Positions 12,018-42,300 of a DNA stretch of 64,000 nt are shown here, one piece after another. The stretch spans positions 18,025,608 through 18,089,607 of the forward strand of contig NC_067289.1 in assembly GCF_020740795.1 (NCBI RefSeq), given 5' to 3'. Positions within the stretch are counted from its first letter, which is position 1. Every line of letters begins with the position of its first letter. The position numbers were made by a program, and so were the translations under genes. Source of the stretch: Apus apus. Lineage: Eukaryota; Chordata; Aves; Apodiformes; Apodidae. The notes under the pieces were generated by a model. The model did no database searches and was not told where the DNA came from. It saw only the letters and a program-made list of their open reading frames with translations.

Positions 12018-12869
12018 TCAGAGCTCAGTGAAAGTCTTATGGGCATACTGTGTATGCTGAGGTCTCAGGGCAAGAGTTAGTGTGACTTCCATTCATCAGC
12101 AAGTTCTTACCAGTCCTGTAAATATCAGTGTTACATTGCATTTGCTCTTTTTTTTTTTTTCTGCTAAGTCCTTTGGAAGAAAACAGTGGTAATATGTGAC
12201 TCTTACTCTGGAGGCAGTATTTTTAGAAAATTTTGTAGTTTCCAGTGACTGTATATGCAAATAAGAGAAGATTATCCAGCTGAGGTCACACAAGGTCTGC
12301 CTGACCAGTATGCGTCAAAATTATCACTTGTCATTGCTTGTCTCAGCCCTGCTGCAAAGATGTTTGAGCTTCTTGCCTACAATTCTTGAGCTGCAGCCTC
12401 ATAAAGCACAGCACATTAGAGCAGTCTGATGGTGCTGAGTTTATCCTGAAGTGTCATGCTGCAAACTGCACAATTCAGGAGCTGACTGACAGGCAGCTGA
12501 GATGTCTGTGCAGCAGAACTGGGCGGGCCTTTGGAAGCAGTAAGTCCATCCATCTGCCACCCCCGGCCAAGCCACCCACTTGTCATTTGGCGCTCAAGGC
12601 ACAGCCTCCCTTTGCCACAGGTTTGCAACACAACCTGCAGAAAGCTAACAAGTAAGCAAGTGCTGTGGCACATGGGACAGTGCTAAGGGTGCTGGTGCAA
12701 TGGGTTGGGGAGTGGGGTGAATTTGCTTGATAAATTCAGGGAGCTTAATATTTTGTGGTCTTGGAAGAGCCTGTGAATCACTCATTTCCTACTTAGACCC
12801 GGGCCTGTTACAGTGGCTCAGTTACTGCCCCTCTACTGAAATGGCAGGACTGTGATCTCTTTTCATCAT

Positions 12870-12945
12870 TGAATCATAGAACGGTTTGGGACCTTAAAGA
12901 TCATCTAGTTCCAACCTCATTTCATGGGTGAGGACACCTCCCGCA
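12870..12945 (-). mobile_element. CR1 LINE 3'-end fragment
   Basis: It reads gaatcatagaacggtttggg, then accttaaagatcatctag, a ccaacct block and ggacacctccc, which is the antisense CR1 3' end. A short internal piece found in common CR1 copies (the ttggaaggg part) is missing. About 76 bases can be recognised. Confidence 0.9.
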
Positions 12946-14640
12946 CTTACTGAAAATGCCAGGGAATAAGTGGCCACAATTGTTACAGACCTGCACAAGG
13001 TCCAGGAGCAAACGGGAATCTACTGAGGGTGTGTGTTCAAGGCTTCTGTGGGAACTAAAACCTTGCACAGGCTTTGGACAAACTCCCTGCCCAAAAGTGA
13101 TTCTGGTGTGTTTACAGTTGAGCTGCTGGATTTTCATCTGGAAATAATTTGGAATTCCTTTAAAGCACAACAATCAATATGCTCTGTAGTCTATTTCCTG
13201 CTAAGCCAATGGTGAAGGCATGAAAGGAGTAATTGCTTTTGAGATGACGTTCAGCCAATGTTCTTTGCTGTAACAAGGAAAAAAAAACTTGTCACAAAAG
13301 ATTTACAAAGCTAATCGTGCACATAGACATACACAGGTGCACACACCACACAATCTGTTCACTGCAGCCAATTACATGAAAATTGTAAAGAAATTATACA
13401 TTAAAACATTTAGAAAAGAGAAAATAATACTAAGTAAGAGCACACTTCCCCCTTAGGATTAGGGTGCAGCTTAAATTTTACCAGTGAAAGTTTTGCCTGG
13501 AAAAGGACTATAGAATGGTACCCATTAAACAAAAGAAATACTCAAGTCATGTGCAAAAATTGCTTGTTGTTAATTTAATCTGGAGCTAAACAAAACAGAA
13601 ATGCTGGGAGCTAATTTAATTTCCATTAATTGTGGCCCAAATCCTGAACAATTATTAATGGTAATGGAACCTCACTGGCTTTTCATGGGGAAAAACTGAT
13701 GATACTGTCTTGTAAATTTAATGCCCCTTTAGTGTTTTTAGAATAGTTTTGATATTTTACTAGTATTTCACCATTCAAGTTCAATTATTTAAATTAAGGA
13801 AATAATTAGAAGGTAAAGTAGCACAAGGAACAGAATACCAAACTTTCAAACTTTTAATACAGATATGATTTGAACTGTATTCAGTTGAATACTTAAACTG
13901 ATTATTGGGTTTTGATTATTTCAATTATTATTTTTTTTAAAGGCTCCAGCACTGTTAATTTTGCTTAGTGAACTTTATCTAGCTTATTTTCACCCTTCTT
14001 CCTGCCTCCCATTAGCAGACAAGCAGCCCATTGAGCCCAATGGCATTGTGCAGGCCCTTGGCTTCGTAAGATCCCTCTAGCTCTCAGGGTTGGTTAATAG
14101 TATTAACCTGTTGTGTAGAAAACAGAGTTCTATACTTGAGAGAGTATAAACAGGAGACAGGAGAGTTGATGAGATGTCCATTGAGAAAGGTGGACATGGA
14201 AATACATGGAAGAGCTTCCATTTAAAAATGAGCCTGTGTGTTGCAACAGGGATGTTACTGTCCCAAACCATTACATGTGGACATTTTAATAACAAACTCT
14301 GCCTGAAAAGCTGAGCCCTGGACATGGTCTGGCCCTAAGCTGTTCTGACCAGGTGATCCCGTTCAAACCTTCAGAATTTCACATGTTCTAATTTGGATTG
14401 TTGGGTTGCACGGTCTGTACAGTTTGTTACTTCTGATGGTATGGATAGAGCATTTTCATGTTCTGTACTGAAAAATCTGTTTATATTAATATTCAGTCTT
14501 CTAATGTTTTATATCAACATGAGGAGAGAAAACTGTTCTTAACGATTGATTAATTCTGTGTTTAATCCTTTGCCACCCTCTGGCATTTTCACAGATGATG
14601 CAAGGTTAATTTTTTTCCCCACACTTTTTTATTTCTACAG

Positions 14641-14759
14641 TGAATCAAACTGTTGATATTGAAGAATGTTTAGATTCAGGTTGACCTGATTTGTTCTTGT
14701 GCTTTTTATTGCTATTATTTGTTTGCTGTTTGTATAAAGCTGCATGCTCCCCTTTCTAG
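14641..14759 (+). pseudogene. Exon-like sequence resembling a LAMP terminal exon, with an in-frame stop
   Basis: A strong pyrimidine tract ending tttctacag at 14640 precedes a frame which, entered in phase 1 as LAMP3 exon 5 requires, reads VNQTVDIEECLDSG and then TGA at 14682. After the stop the same frame continues with a hydrophobic run (LFLCFLLLLFVCCLY), a Lys, and a TAG at 14757. The true terminal exon also begins with Glu-Glu-Cys just before its membrane helix, and both share an 11-base GAAGAATGTTT. It could be a decayed duplicate exon, an alternative exon giving a soluble LAMP3, or chance in T-rich DNA. Confidence 0.25.
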
Positions 14760-17700
14760 ATGAATAGTGTTCTGGGCTTGCTCTAAACAGCATAGGTGAA
14801 GTGCATGTGGTATAAATCGATTAAGCAATTGCATGCTCCCATGAAATGCTGCCAACATGCAGCAAAATCAATCTAGTGGAGTTAGTGCTTTACAGTAGTA
14901 GAGGATCCATTGGAGAATTCCTTGCTGCATCAGGAGATCCCAGGTGCAACCTTTCTCCCACCAGCAGCCCAGCCTGCATACCTACCACCTCCTTCCCTGA
15001 CCACAGAGCAGACAAGCAGCCCGTAGCAGGGCTGTGTGTCAGCACCAGCACAGCAGGGAGTGTTGCCTCTTGGAGTTTAATGCTGAATTAGAACGAGATA
15101 GCCCAGCTGCTCCCTGCGTTGCCATGTGCAGCTTTAAAACCTGATGCCTGTATTTATTTTGTGCCAGAATCTAGGTAGATATTTGGCTAGCACTTTTTTT
15201 ATCTAATGATATTGCTTTGAGGTCACCCTCACAGTGGGAAGATTCTATAGGTGTAATTCCTCTTGGTTGCCAGACTTTCTCCTTTAAACATCTTGCCTGA
15301 GGGAATGTTTTGAGCAAGAAGTCTCTAAAAGAGCACTGTACAAAGAAGAGGCTCTTATGATAAACTAGTTGTACACTAGGTGGGGCCAAAACAGTGATAC
15401 CACAGGCACCAGGTCACAGTTTCTTTGCTTCCTGCTGATATGGATGTAAATGAAAACAGCATTTTCTAATCCCAGCAGATTGCTTCTTTCCAGAGCTGCT
15501 CTTTGCCATAGTCTGATCCTTGTTGTGTAACCTGCTCACTGCTTGAGACAGGGGTTTACCAACGAACCTGCCCTAAGAATTTGCACACCAAAATCTTTTG
15601 TATGGTCAGTAGGAGCCCACCTACCCAGAGAGCAGAGCACTGTTGGCTGGGAGAGAGTGTGAGGTGGCAGCTGGGTCCCAGAATGACCAGCAATGTTGGT
15701 CTCAGCAGCCCCAGCTGATTTTTTTCCCCAGCTGTAGACTCAGATCAACCCATCTCTGCCCCGGAAGATATTGATCATGATGACATGATGCATCCCATCA
15801 GGGAAGCTCTGCTTAACTTGCTTCAAGCCTGTGCTGGTCAGGGTACAGCAGGGCCAGTCAGAATTTAGGAAGTGATCCCATCCCTCCAGCTGCCTGATGC
15901 TCTGCAGCAGCTCTCACTGCAAACCACTCACTGTGGTCTCTTACACACCCCAGGTGGACACAAGGGCAACCCGTGAGCATGATGATGTAATATTTAGCCA
16001 AATTGCCAAGAAGTTTATAAAGCAAGATGTACAATCATTCTATCTTTTTGACGTATGATGGACAAAGTCCAAATTAAAAAACAGCTATTAATTCTGCTTG
16101 AAAGAGGAAGGGAGATGTAGATTAGCATCTTGAGTGTATGAAGATGATTCAGTGGTCACTTCTAGCTTGCCATAACATATGGTTGCTAACAATTAATTTG
16201 CTATGAGAAGATATGCTCTTTATTTTTCTATTACTGGTGTTTCTATAATAAAGGTTGTATTTAGTCATTAATGTGTGCATTGCTGTGCAATTATTTTATC
16301 TCTGAAGTGCTGTTTCAGCTAAACTGTTGAAAATACAAGTACAATTAACAAACAGGCAGTGTTGCCTGGGCTCTGGACACAGACAGACATGCTTATTACT
16401 ATTTTCTGCAAGTTAGGTTGCCTATGAAGTAGGTAAAACCCCAATATTCAATTAAATTATATTTTAATTGGCTCTGTTTCTTACTTAACTCTTTGTTCAA
16501 CATTTTAAAAAGGAGAAACAAAATTAATGACTGCTGGGTGAAAAGGGAAGTGTCCCATCGGAGTCAGAAAATCTGTGCAGACTAGAAACACAGATCTTGG
16601 TTTTGAACCTCAGTTTTTTTGTTCCTTATATGCCAGATGTTTCTGAAGAATATGATTCATTAGTCCAGCCAATACATAACCTTGTTCATTTGCCATGGAA
16701 TGATATTTGCTTCATTTCAAGGAAAATGAATTCATATTTCTGACAAATCATGATATTCATACTCTGCTTATGGAAAAAAAATATTAAAATGTTGCCAGTC
16801 CAACCTATCCACCACATCACTATGTTCATCATGGTGCCTCAGTCTATGTACATGTGCATTAAGTATATTACTGGTGTCAGAGAGAAAATGATTGTTTTCT
16901 GCATTTCAGTTTTATTACATTGCCCTTTCAGACACCTGTGTGTACCATCTGGTGATACCACTTGACTCTGCAAGCCCTGCTTGCAGGATTCCTTCACCTA
17001 GAGCAGATTTGCAGCATCAATGAGTTTGTAGCTTTTGTTACCAAAGTGTGAGCTCCTCCACCGCCTGTGATTTATGTCTTGTGAAGTCTCTATAGCTCTT
17101 CTCAACGTTCAGTTACAAACTACATGGGATGCTGCCATCTGGTGTTTAGAGGCAAATTAAGCATGCTGAAATTTCTTAAAATCTGGATTTCAGAAGACAA
17201 AAGTAGGATCTAGGCTGTCAGCATGTTATGCTGAAGAATGGAGTTAATGAATTAGAAAAAAGTTTTGGCTTCACTTAATAATGTAGTTTTTCTAAAATCT
17301 CAGCTTTAGAGCAAGTGCTGAGCCCACCACCTCCTGCAGTCAGGGCCAAGGGATCAGGCTGTTTCCCCAAACTGACCTGGCATCCCTGTAACCTGCTGCA
17401 ACCACTCAGTCCCTGGTGCGAGAGGTCACCCCACCAGATTGAAGAAGCAACAGTGGGACAAGCAGAGATCTGCGCACCAGGAATGCTCTTTATGTCAGAA
17501 ACTGCCTTCGTGCTTCAGAGTACGGAGAACACGTAAGAGATGTTAAATACGGCCACTATTACAATTGGTAACTTGCGTATTCCTTTTGTGACAAGGCACG
17601 GTTGCTTTGCTGTTTGTGAACAGCAACGAGAAAGACTTATTTTGAGCAAGTGCTACTGTTTGGGTTTAAAAAATAATTATATAAAAATCACGGCCACGTG

Positions 17701-18344
17701 AAATACTACTTTAGAAATGTTTATTGTAGTCCTGTAAGTATCACAGAGTTTATCTGAATATTATTGTTAACGTAGGTTCAGCACCACGGGGGCAGATGTG
17801 GTGACCCTGGGGACTCGCCCTCCTTGCTGCACGATGGGACCCAGCTCGACAGGGAGAGCAGAACGGGCAGCTGAGGCTTGGCCGACGATGGGGCCCGAGC
17901 AGGGCCCGGTTCGCTGCCCGGTCCCCCCAGGAGCGGGCACTGCCCTGCAGCCCTGCCGGCAGCTCCCGCGGTGCCCGCACCGGGGCCACGCAGCCCCGGG
18001 GCGCGGTACCGACCGCGCCTGCCTTCTGCTCGGGAGCGGTCGGGCCGTGCCGCTCCCGCCACTCTCTGACCTCCTGCACTTACGCGGTAACAGTTTTGAC
18101 CTGCAGAGCCGCGCCTGGGCACAGGGATGTCACCGCATCTGGGGATCCCCGTGTCCTTCCCAACCGCCCCAATGTCACTGCTGAAGCAACGCGGCCGGCT
18201 CGGAGCCTGCGCTTCCACAAGGAGAGCGGGGGAGTCTTTGTACGGAGCGCAACAACTCGCTTTCCTCTGGTTTTTATTTGGCCTGCCCTCTCGCTCGGTG
18301 TCACCCCACGCCGGCCGCGTCCTCCCGGCTCTGACATTTCAGTC

Positions 18345-18480
18345 CCTCGCCCCTCCTCCCCGCCACCTCCCTCCCTCCCTCCCCCGCCACCTCCCTCCCT
18401 CCCCTCCCACCTCCCCGCTCCCCGAGCGCCTCCCCCCCCGCTCCCGCCCGGCTCCCCCCGTCCCGCCGCCCCCCGCGCTC
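18345..18480 (+). repeat. C/T-rich tract with imperfect tandem units in MCCC1 promoter/leader
   Basis: The + strand is almost entirely C and T, built from cgccacctccctccctc-like units at about 18361 and 18384 and followed by many C-runs up to the start codon. The complementary strand carries many runs of three or more G within short spacing and so could form G-quadruplexes. The C-rich strand could form an i-motif. Confidence 0.8.
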
Positions 18481-18485
18481 GCAAG

Positions 18486-36476
<17,991 letters not shown>

Positions 36477-37226
36477 AGTCCAAGGAAGGTGCATTTTAAT
36501 TTTTTTCTACTTTGCTGGTTTTCTCTCAGGAGATTACTTCATATTTTCAGCAAATTGTTTTGTGTAATAGATCAGGGGATTGGTTTCCTCTGCACTTCCT
36601 GCATCATTTGACTATACATTATGTTGACTTTATGGAGATCTGGATATCACTATACTGTAATTGTTTTATAAAACTTGTGGACCTATATGACTGTTGTTCA
36701 GTGGTCATGTTTGCCTGTGGGAAGGCATTGGACTAGGAAAAGATGTGGATCTCAAAGGATGGGAGAGGTTATAAGTAACTAAGTTACAGACAGATATGAT
36801 TGTTCTGCCTATTGTTACATTCACAGCTGCCTTTTTTGCCTGAGATGTGAGAGCATTGATTCAAAGGCAGTCTGAAAGGTGATAGTTGTCTGAATTAATT
36901 TCTCTGGCAAAATTCCTGTTTGTGGCTTATGCTTTTGCCTGAATAGGGAATTCAGGATTTTTTTCCTTAGCCCAGGATCCTTTATGGCCAATTTTGGTGC
37001 ATCTTTTTTCCCATTTACCTCAATAAGGAGTGGAAATTTGCATTTCAAAACGTATTTTAATATACTTTGGAAGATCTGATACAGAGCATTTTAAAAATAT
37101 TTATTACCATGTGCTACACTAATCAAAGCTGGAATGCATCTGCTTTCCAAAAATGTAATTTGATCTTTTAACATTAATTCACAGGACAGAATGATAAGTT
37201 TATTTAATAATTGGAAAGTGTGTCAA

Positions 37227-37232
37227 AATAAA
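37227..37232 (+). terminator. Candidate proximal MCCC1 poly(A) signal AATAAA
   Basis: Lies 750 bases after the stop within an AT-rich 3' region. It would give a moderate 3' UTR. The downstream sequence is T-rich but not clearly GT-rich. Confidence 0.35.
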
Positions 37233-39345
37233 ATGCAGACTTCATAATTCTCATTAGTTTTCCCATATTGTTTACATTTTAATATGTTATTTATTGGCTG
37301 GAGTAAGTCTTTATAACAACATGAAATATGTCTATGAATAATAGTCAGAGGGGGGTTTTTTGTATCTGCAGTGTTGCAGAAAGAAAAATTGGTAGATTTT
37401 TATACATGCAAAGAACGTATTTCTCAGATGCAGCATATTGATCATTTGCCATAAATTTATTTAAAGTTGTTTATCAAGCACCTCAAAGAAACAGGAAAAG
37501 GGAAATAAAAATAGATTTTAATTTTTAAAAACTTGCAAAATCTCTTCACCTCTTAGTTAAGGTGAAGTTCTGCTTCTTACATTAACTCCTGATACACTGA
37601 TTTAAGATGATAGCATGGTTTATACGGCAGGAAGGAACACACAAAGATGCTGCGGTGATCCCAAACTTGTAGTTACACCTCTGCAAATGGACTCTTCTAC
37701 TTACTGGAATCTCATTTCCAAATCAACACACAATGTCACAGGGAGTTCTCTGATCTGATTCTGTAACTGTGCAGCATTGCCTGATTTGCAGGCAAAAATT
37801 GTTAAAGAAGTAATGGCTCTGGATGGTCTGTATATTCAAAGCATTTTCAATTTTCCTGGTAATCCAATGGCCACCTAACAAAAAATTACACTCCGGTGAT
37901 CACCATGTAGAATATTGTCACAATGATTTTTATTTACTGCCAAATAAAAATTAAGCTTAACTTTGAACATTTCTTTTCATTTTTCTCCATTTTGTTCTTT
38001 CCTTGGTTGCTCATGTTTATGCATTAGAGGGTTTTAAGCAGCTGTTTATGTATCATTTATGTATCATCATCTGATATCTGACAGGCCACAGTCTGCCCAT
38101 CACATTTAGGAGGCAGTAACCCAAACAGTCATAATGGGTTTCTCTGCAGGTAAGTTCAGTGACTTGTTTTATCTAAAAATTGAAGCTACATGTAGAAACA
38201 TGAGCTCAGTCCTGAGGAGTCACTTCTTTCTACCTGACGTTGCTATGTTCCTAGACCTGCTTCACTACCCAGAATCTGTAGTGAAACATTAAAACTCCCA
38301 TTTTTTTAGGTTCTCTGTGCACTAATCCTGCACTGCTGGCTTCAGCCAGCCAGTGAAACAAGAACATGTTCCTTGGAAGCTGACAAAAAAAAAAAAAATT
38401 AACCTAGAGATGAGCAAAGAATTACTAAAGGTAGGCTATTCCTGTAACCCAGAAATTTAATTTACAAAATATTCAGAACTTTTCCATTTATTACAAACCC
38501 TTGTGTTACAGCTGTGAATTGGTAAGAGCCATGTGATAGTAATACAGCTGTAACCTGACTGTTGTCTGTGGGTCATTTATTGATAGAGTAAAAAATAAAT
38601 CAATTATAATTGTTTAAAATGCAGTATTTTAGTATTTGAAATAAAAGGATAATCTCTATCACTTAGTAATTATTAATATACCTTTTCAAATAGTGCTGTA
38701 GTTGTGATACTAGAGAGTCAGAGATATTACTGATTCTAATTGTAACAATCTGCTCTGCTGCCAGAGGGTAGAGGGGTGTTCTGGGTCGTGGGATTTGTAG
38801 TTCAGCCCCAGCTGATAGTCCACAGGAAAGAATTAAGGTGTTTGTGTTCCAGGTTATGGCTTCTGGGAGGCAGGGCCAGAGAGTAACACTGTGGGTGACC
38901 TTACTGGTCAGCTTGTTACATCAGGGATGTACCATCCTGCTTGGTGGTGTGCAGGTTAACATATCCTGAGCTTCAGCTGCTCACCTGTGTGCATCTCTGG
39001 CTCTCTTGCTCTCTTCAGCTCCTGTCAGTTATGACAGCTCACACCCAGGGCTGAGCTGTGGGGCAGAACCTGAACTGCTGAATCAGTGCTAAGCACACAG
39101 AGACTGGAAAGCAGGGCAGCAGGACTGTGCTCTCCTTTTAGCCACTGACTCACCATGGCTTCAGGCAAGTCACTCTAGTAGATATTTGCCTGTGGTTGAT
39201 GGTAATCAAAACACTGCAAAATTTGTGGACATGGCCATTTGTAAATAATTATTTCATGCTTGCTGGTAAAATTGTAATTTTAGATGTATGCTTTATTTTT
39301 ACTTCTAAGGCTTTTCTTTTTTTAATGTTTATACAGTATCATAAA

Positions 39346-39351
39346 AATAAA
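39346..39351 (+). terminator. Candidate distal MCCC1 poly(A) signal AATAAA
   Basis: AATAAAG followed within 15-35 bases by a GT-rich stretch (gtgtattg, ctgtgttgtc), the classical arrangement. It would give a 3' UTR of about 2.9 kb, or could end an unrelated transcript. Confidence 0.4.
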
Positions 39352-42300
39352 GTTTTCAATGTGTATTGAATCCTGTGTTGTCCTGGCTTGTAAGTACCTA
39401 GGTACCAGAAAATCTTAGTTTTTGTGTTCATGATGATTAAAAAATGAATATTCAAGAGTTTTGGAAGGACCTTTAAAACTTCAGTCAGTGGTAGGGGAAA
39501 AAAAATAAATTGATCAGAGCAACTTGTATCTATTTTAAAGGGCATATCAACCAGTAGATTTATCACAGGTTTATTAATTTCTGTTGATTATTCTTCTGTT
39601 CAGTCAGATCAGGAACTATTTGACTGTGTTCTGTCTGTTCTGTTTGTAAAAAGCTCAACAATGCTGTGTAGAGTGTATTTACTGAATAGTCTGTTTTCCA
39701 TATAAGCAGTTATGGTGCCAAAAAATTGCTCTTGAAGTGATAATTGGTCTCTGTGAATGGGAGCCAATCCACTCTCTTAGAAAGTAAGGAAAGCAGAAGA
39801 TGTTAACATCCTAGAGCCAGCAAAGGTTCAAGTAGTGTCTGGTGAAAAAGTCTGCTGCTGAAAACTTAAATCCCTCTTTTGCCTCTCTGAAAAGGAAAGA
39901 GACATCTCAGTCTGGGCTCTAGTGTTTTGCTCACTCATCAGTGTGCATGGACACACACAGAAGGGCTCATTGATAAATGCTGGCATGATAGCTGCAGAAG
40001 TCCCCAGGCCTGTTTAGTGACTTCTGCTGAGAACCCCAGAAATATAAGGCACAGCTCCTACCCCACAGAGATTTAAGATGAGATAAAATATGAACTAGAA
40101 GAAACAAATTTAAAACCAGAACTGTTACATACAGATGTGGTTAATGCATGTTTTCCTTGAAGTTTGCCCCACGGATGCTGATAGCTAGTCAGGGACATGG
40201 AGGTTACAATTTGCCACTTAGATATCAGAAAAATTGTATTGGCTGGGTTGTGTAGGCATGTTCCCAAAACACAGTTTAGTGGTTATGACAGTGTGAGGAG
40301 TGCAAAAGGCTGAATGTGAGAGATGTATGGCAGGAAGTCAGAGTCATCTTAGTAGCCTTGCCTTTGTACGTCTGCATTGCTCCTGCAGACCAACTACTTC
40401 AAGGCAAAAGGCCCTGCCTTCCATACATAGAACATAAATCACCGTTTTGTATATTAATAACAAAATGTGTGATCTAAATTTGGATGGCTTATTAAGTTGA
40501 ACAATTAAAGATGGCACATACAGAAAATCCATGTGATAGGGAGATAATAGTGTGTCTTCATCTCTGGGATTCTTGAAATCACTTGTAAGACTTTGTAGGG
40601 AGAAAGGAAGGCTGTAGATTTTAATAATGAAATCATAGTGATGATAGCAGGGTCTGGTTTGTGGCTTGGGAAATTCAGATCATTCTGTTTACAAAGATCA
40701 TACCTTGTTTACAGAATTTCTGAACTAAGGAAATGTCCATAGCATAAAACTTAATTAGCTATCTCAATTCTTATTTCCTTCTCACTTCTTAATTCATATT
40801 ACTTAAAATGCCTTGATTTTATATGTATCTCAGTACTTCTGTTGAGCTCCAAAAAAACCAAAGGAGTCTGGCAGTCTGTTGCCCATTGGGTGGAAAGTCT
40901 CAGTTTATTCAGGCCTGCCAGGGTATAGTCAGGTACATGAGAAATTTTCAGACTTTCTTAGGCTCACTGACCTTACTTTCTTTCGTCATATTAACCTGTC
41001 CCGCTCCTTCCCAGAGACAGTCTCATGGAACCCAGATCCTAGCAGTGCCTTTGACTGGGCGTAGTATCTCGTTAATCTCTTCTGTAACACAGGAAGGATG
41101 AATAACTTAAGGTGAACACCCTTGACTGCAACCTATTAACAACAATCTTCAGATACTGGTGATATGCCAGCTTAAATTGCTTAGACACTTACAAGAGGAC
41201 TCAAACTGTTTACGTCCTCTGTGCTTCTTTCGATACAGAAAAAATACAGGTTGGTATGGACATCCAACCATATCAGTTGAAGGAGGGGCAGGAGTGGACC
41301 ATTGGGTCTGTACCTGTGGATGTTAAGAGCTCTCTGCCCTTAGAGTGGCTTTGTGTCTTCTTGTGCAGGATAGGTCATGGGACTTTGTTCTCTTAGTTAA
41401 ACACGTGGTAAGGGTTTGCAGGCAAAGGGCTGTTTGTTGTAATCAACTTTATGGCTATTCCATCAGTGTAAGACAAATTGGTGGGTTTACGTTCTAGACT
41501 ATAAAGTAGCTGACAAAACAAGTTTCTCAGTCAAGCTGTTCCAGGTTATTGTTATTCTTCATGGAGATTTGGGCCTGTTCATCAGAAGGTACTCTGGAAG
41601 TTTGCAGCAAGGGGTTCACACTTAATGGATTCTGCATTGACCCAATGTGAGACTTGCTTCTCTGTCTGCTCAAGTAGAGAGCTCAAGTCAGTGTAAAATA
41701 GATCACTGTTATATTTAAAACTATGCATTTGACACACTTGGATTTAAAAAAAAAATCACTGACTGGTTCTCCTGGATTCACATGAGATAAAAAAAACCCA
41801 TCATTGGCTCACACAACAAAACAAGCGTGTCAGTATTACCATAAATTAAGCCATCGTGTTACTGTGGTCACAGTGATTATGCTGCATGCAGATTGCACAA
41901 TGAATAGTATTTCCTTCTAGGCTGTATCACTGAATGCATGTGTCATGTTTACAAATAGCAGAGCTGTTTCTCACTGGTCTGACCTGTGTGCCATCCTGGG
42001 TGGCCTTGGACAAAAGTTGCCAGGTAACAACCCTAATTTAGAAACTTACTCTGTGCATGTACAAATACACCTTTTGGCAGCCTCATGGTGCCTCTTGTGG
42101 TTTTGCTCAAAAATGTTGAGATTCAGACAGCTTGCATCACTGAACTGCAGATCTACATCTGCAGATGTACAGCCAGCCAGCATCTGGACACGGGTGGAAC
42201 TGGGGCAATCCAACTGTCCTGAAGTGTGTGCTGTGCAGGATGTGCCTGTTGCAGGGTGCCACGTCAGGGGAAGGTAACCCAGTCTAATCAAACTGGCTCA

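Larger units (their letters stand above)
11583..17779. other. LAMP3 3' UTR and intergenic DNA before MCCC1
   Basis: AT-rich DNA with no supported gene. It holds a CR1 fragment (12870-12945), candidate poly(A) signals at 12012 and 16247, and an orphan exon-like sequence at 14641 described separately. Open frames here are short and lack family resemblance. How much is 3' UTR is unknown. Confidence 0.6.

Noticed and set aside
12386-12655. Exon-like stretch after LAMP3 ending in a good donor (gcagtaagt at about 12537)
   Set aside because: The upstream AG is poor, the translation has no LAMP or other family pattern, and there is nothing to pair it with. A noncoding exon is possible but unsupported.
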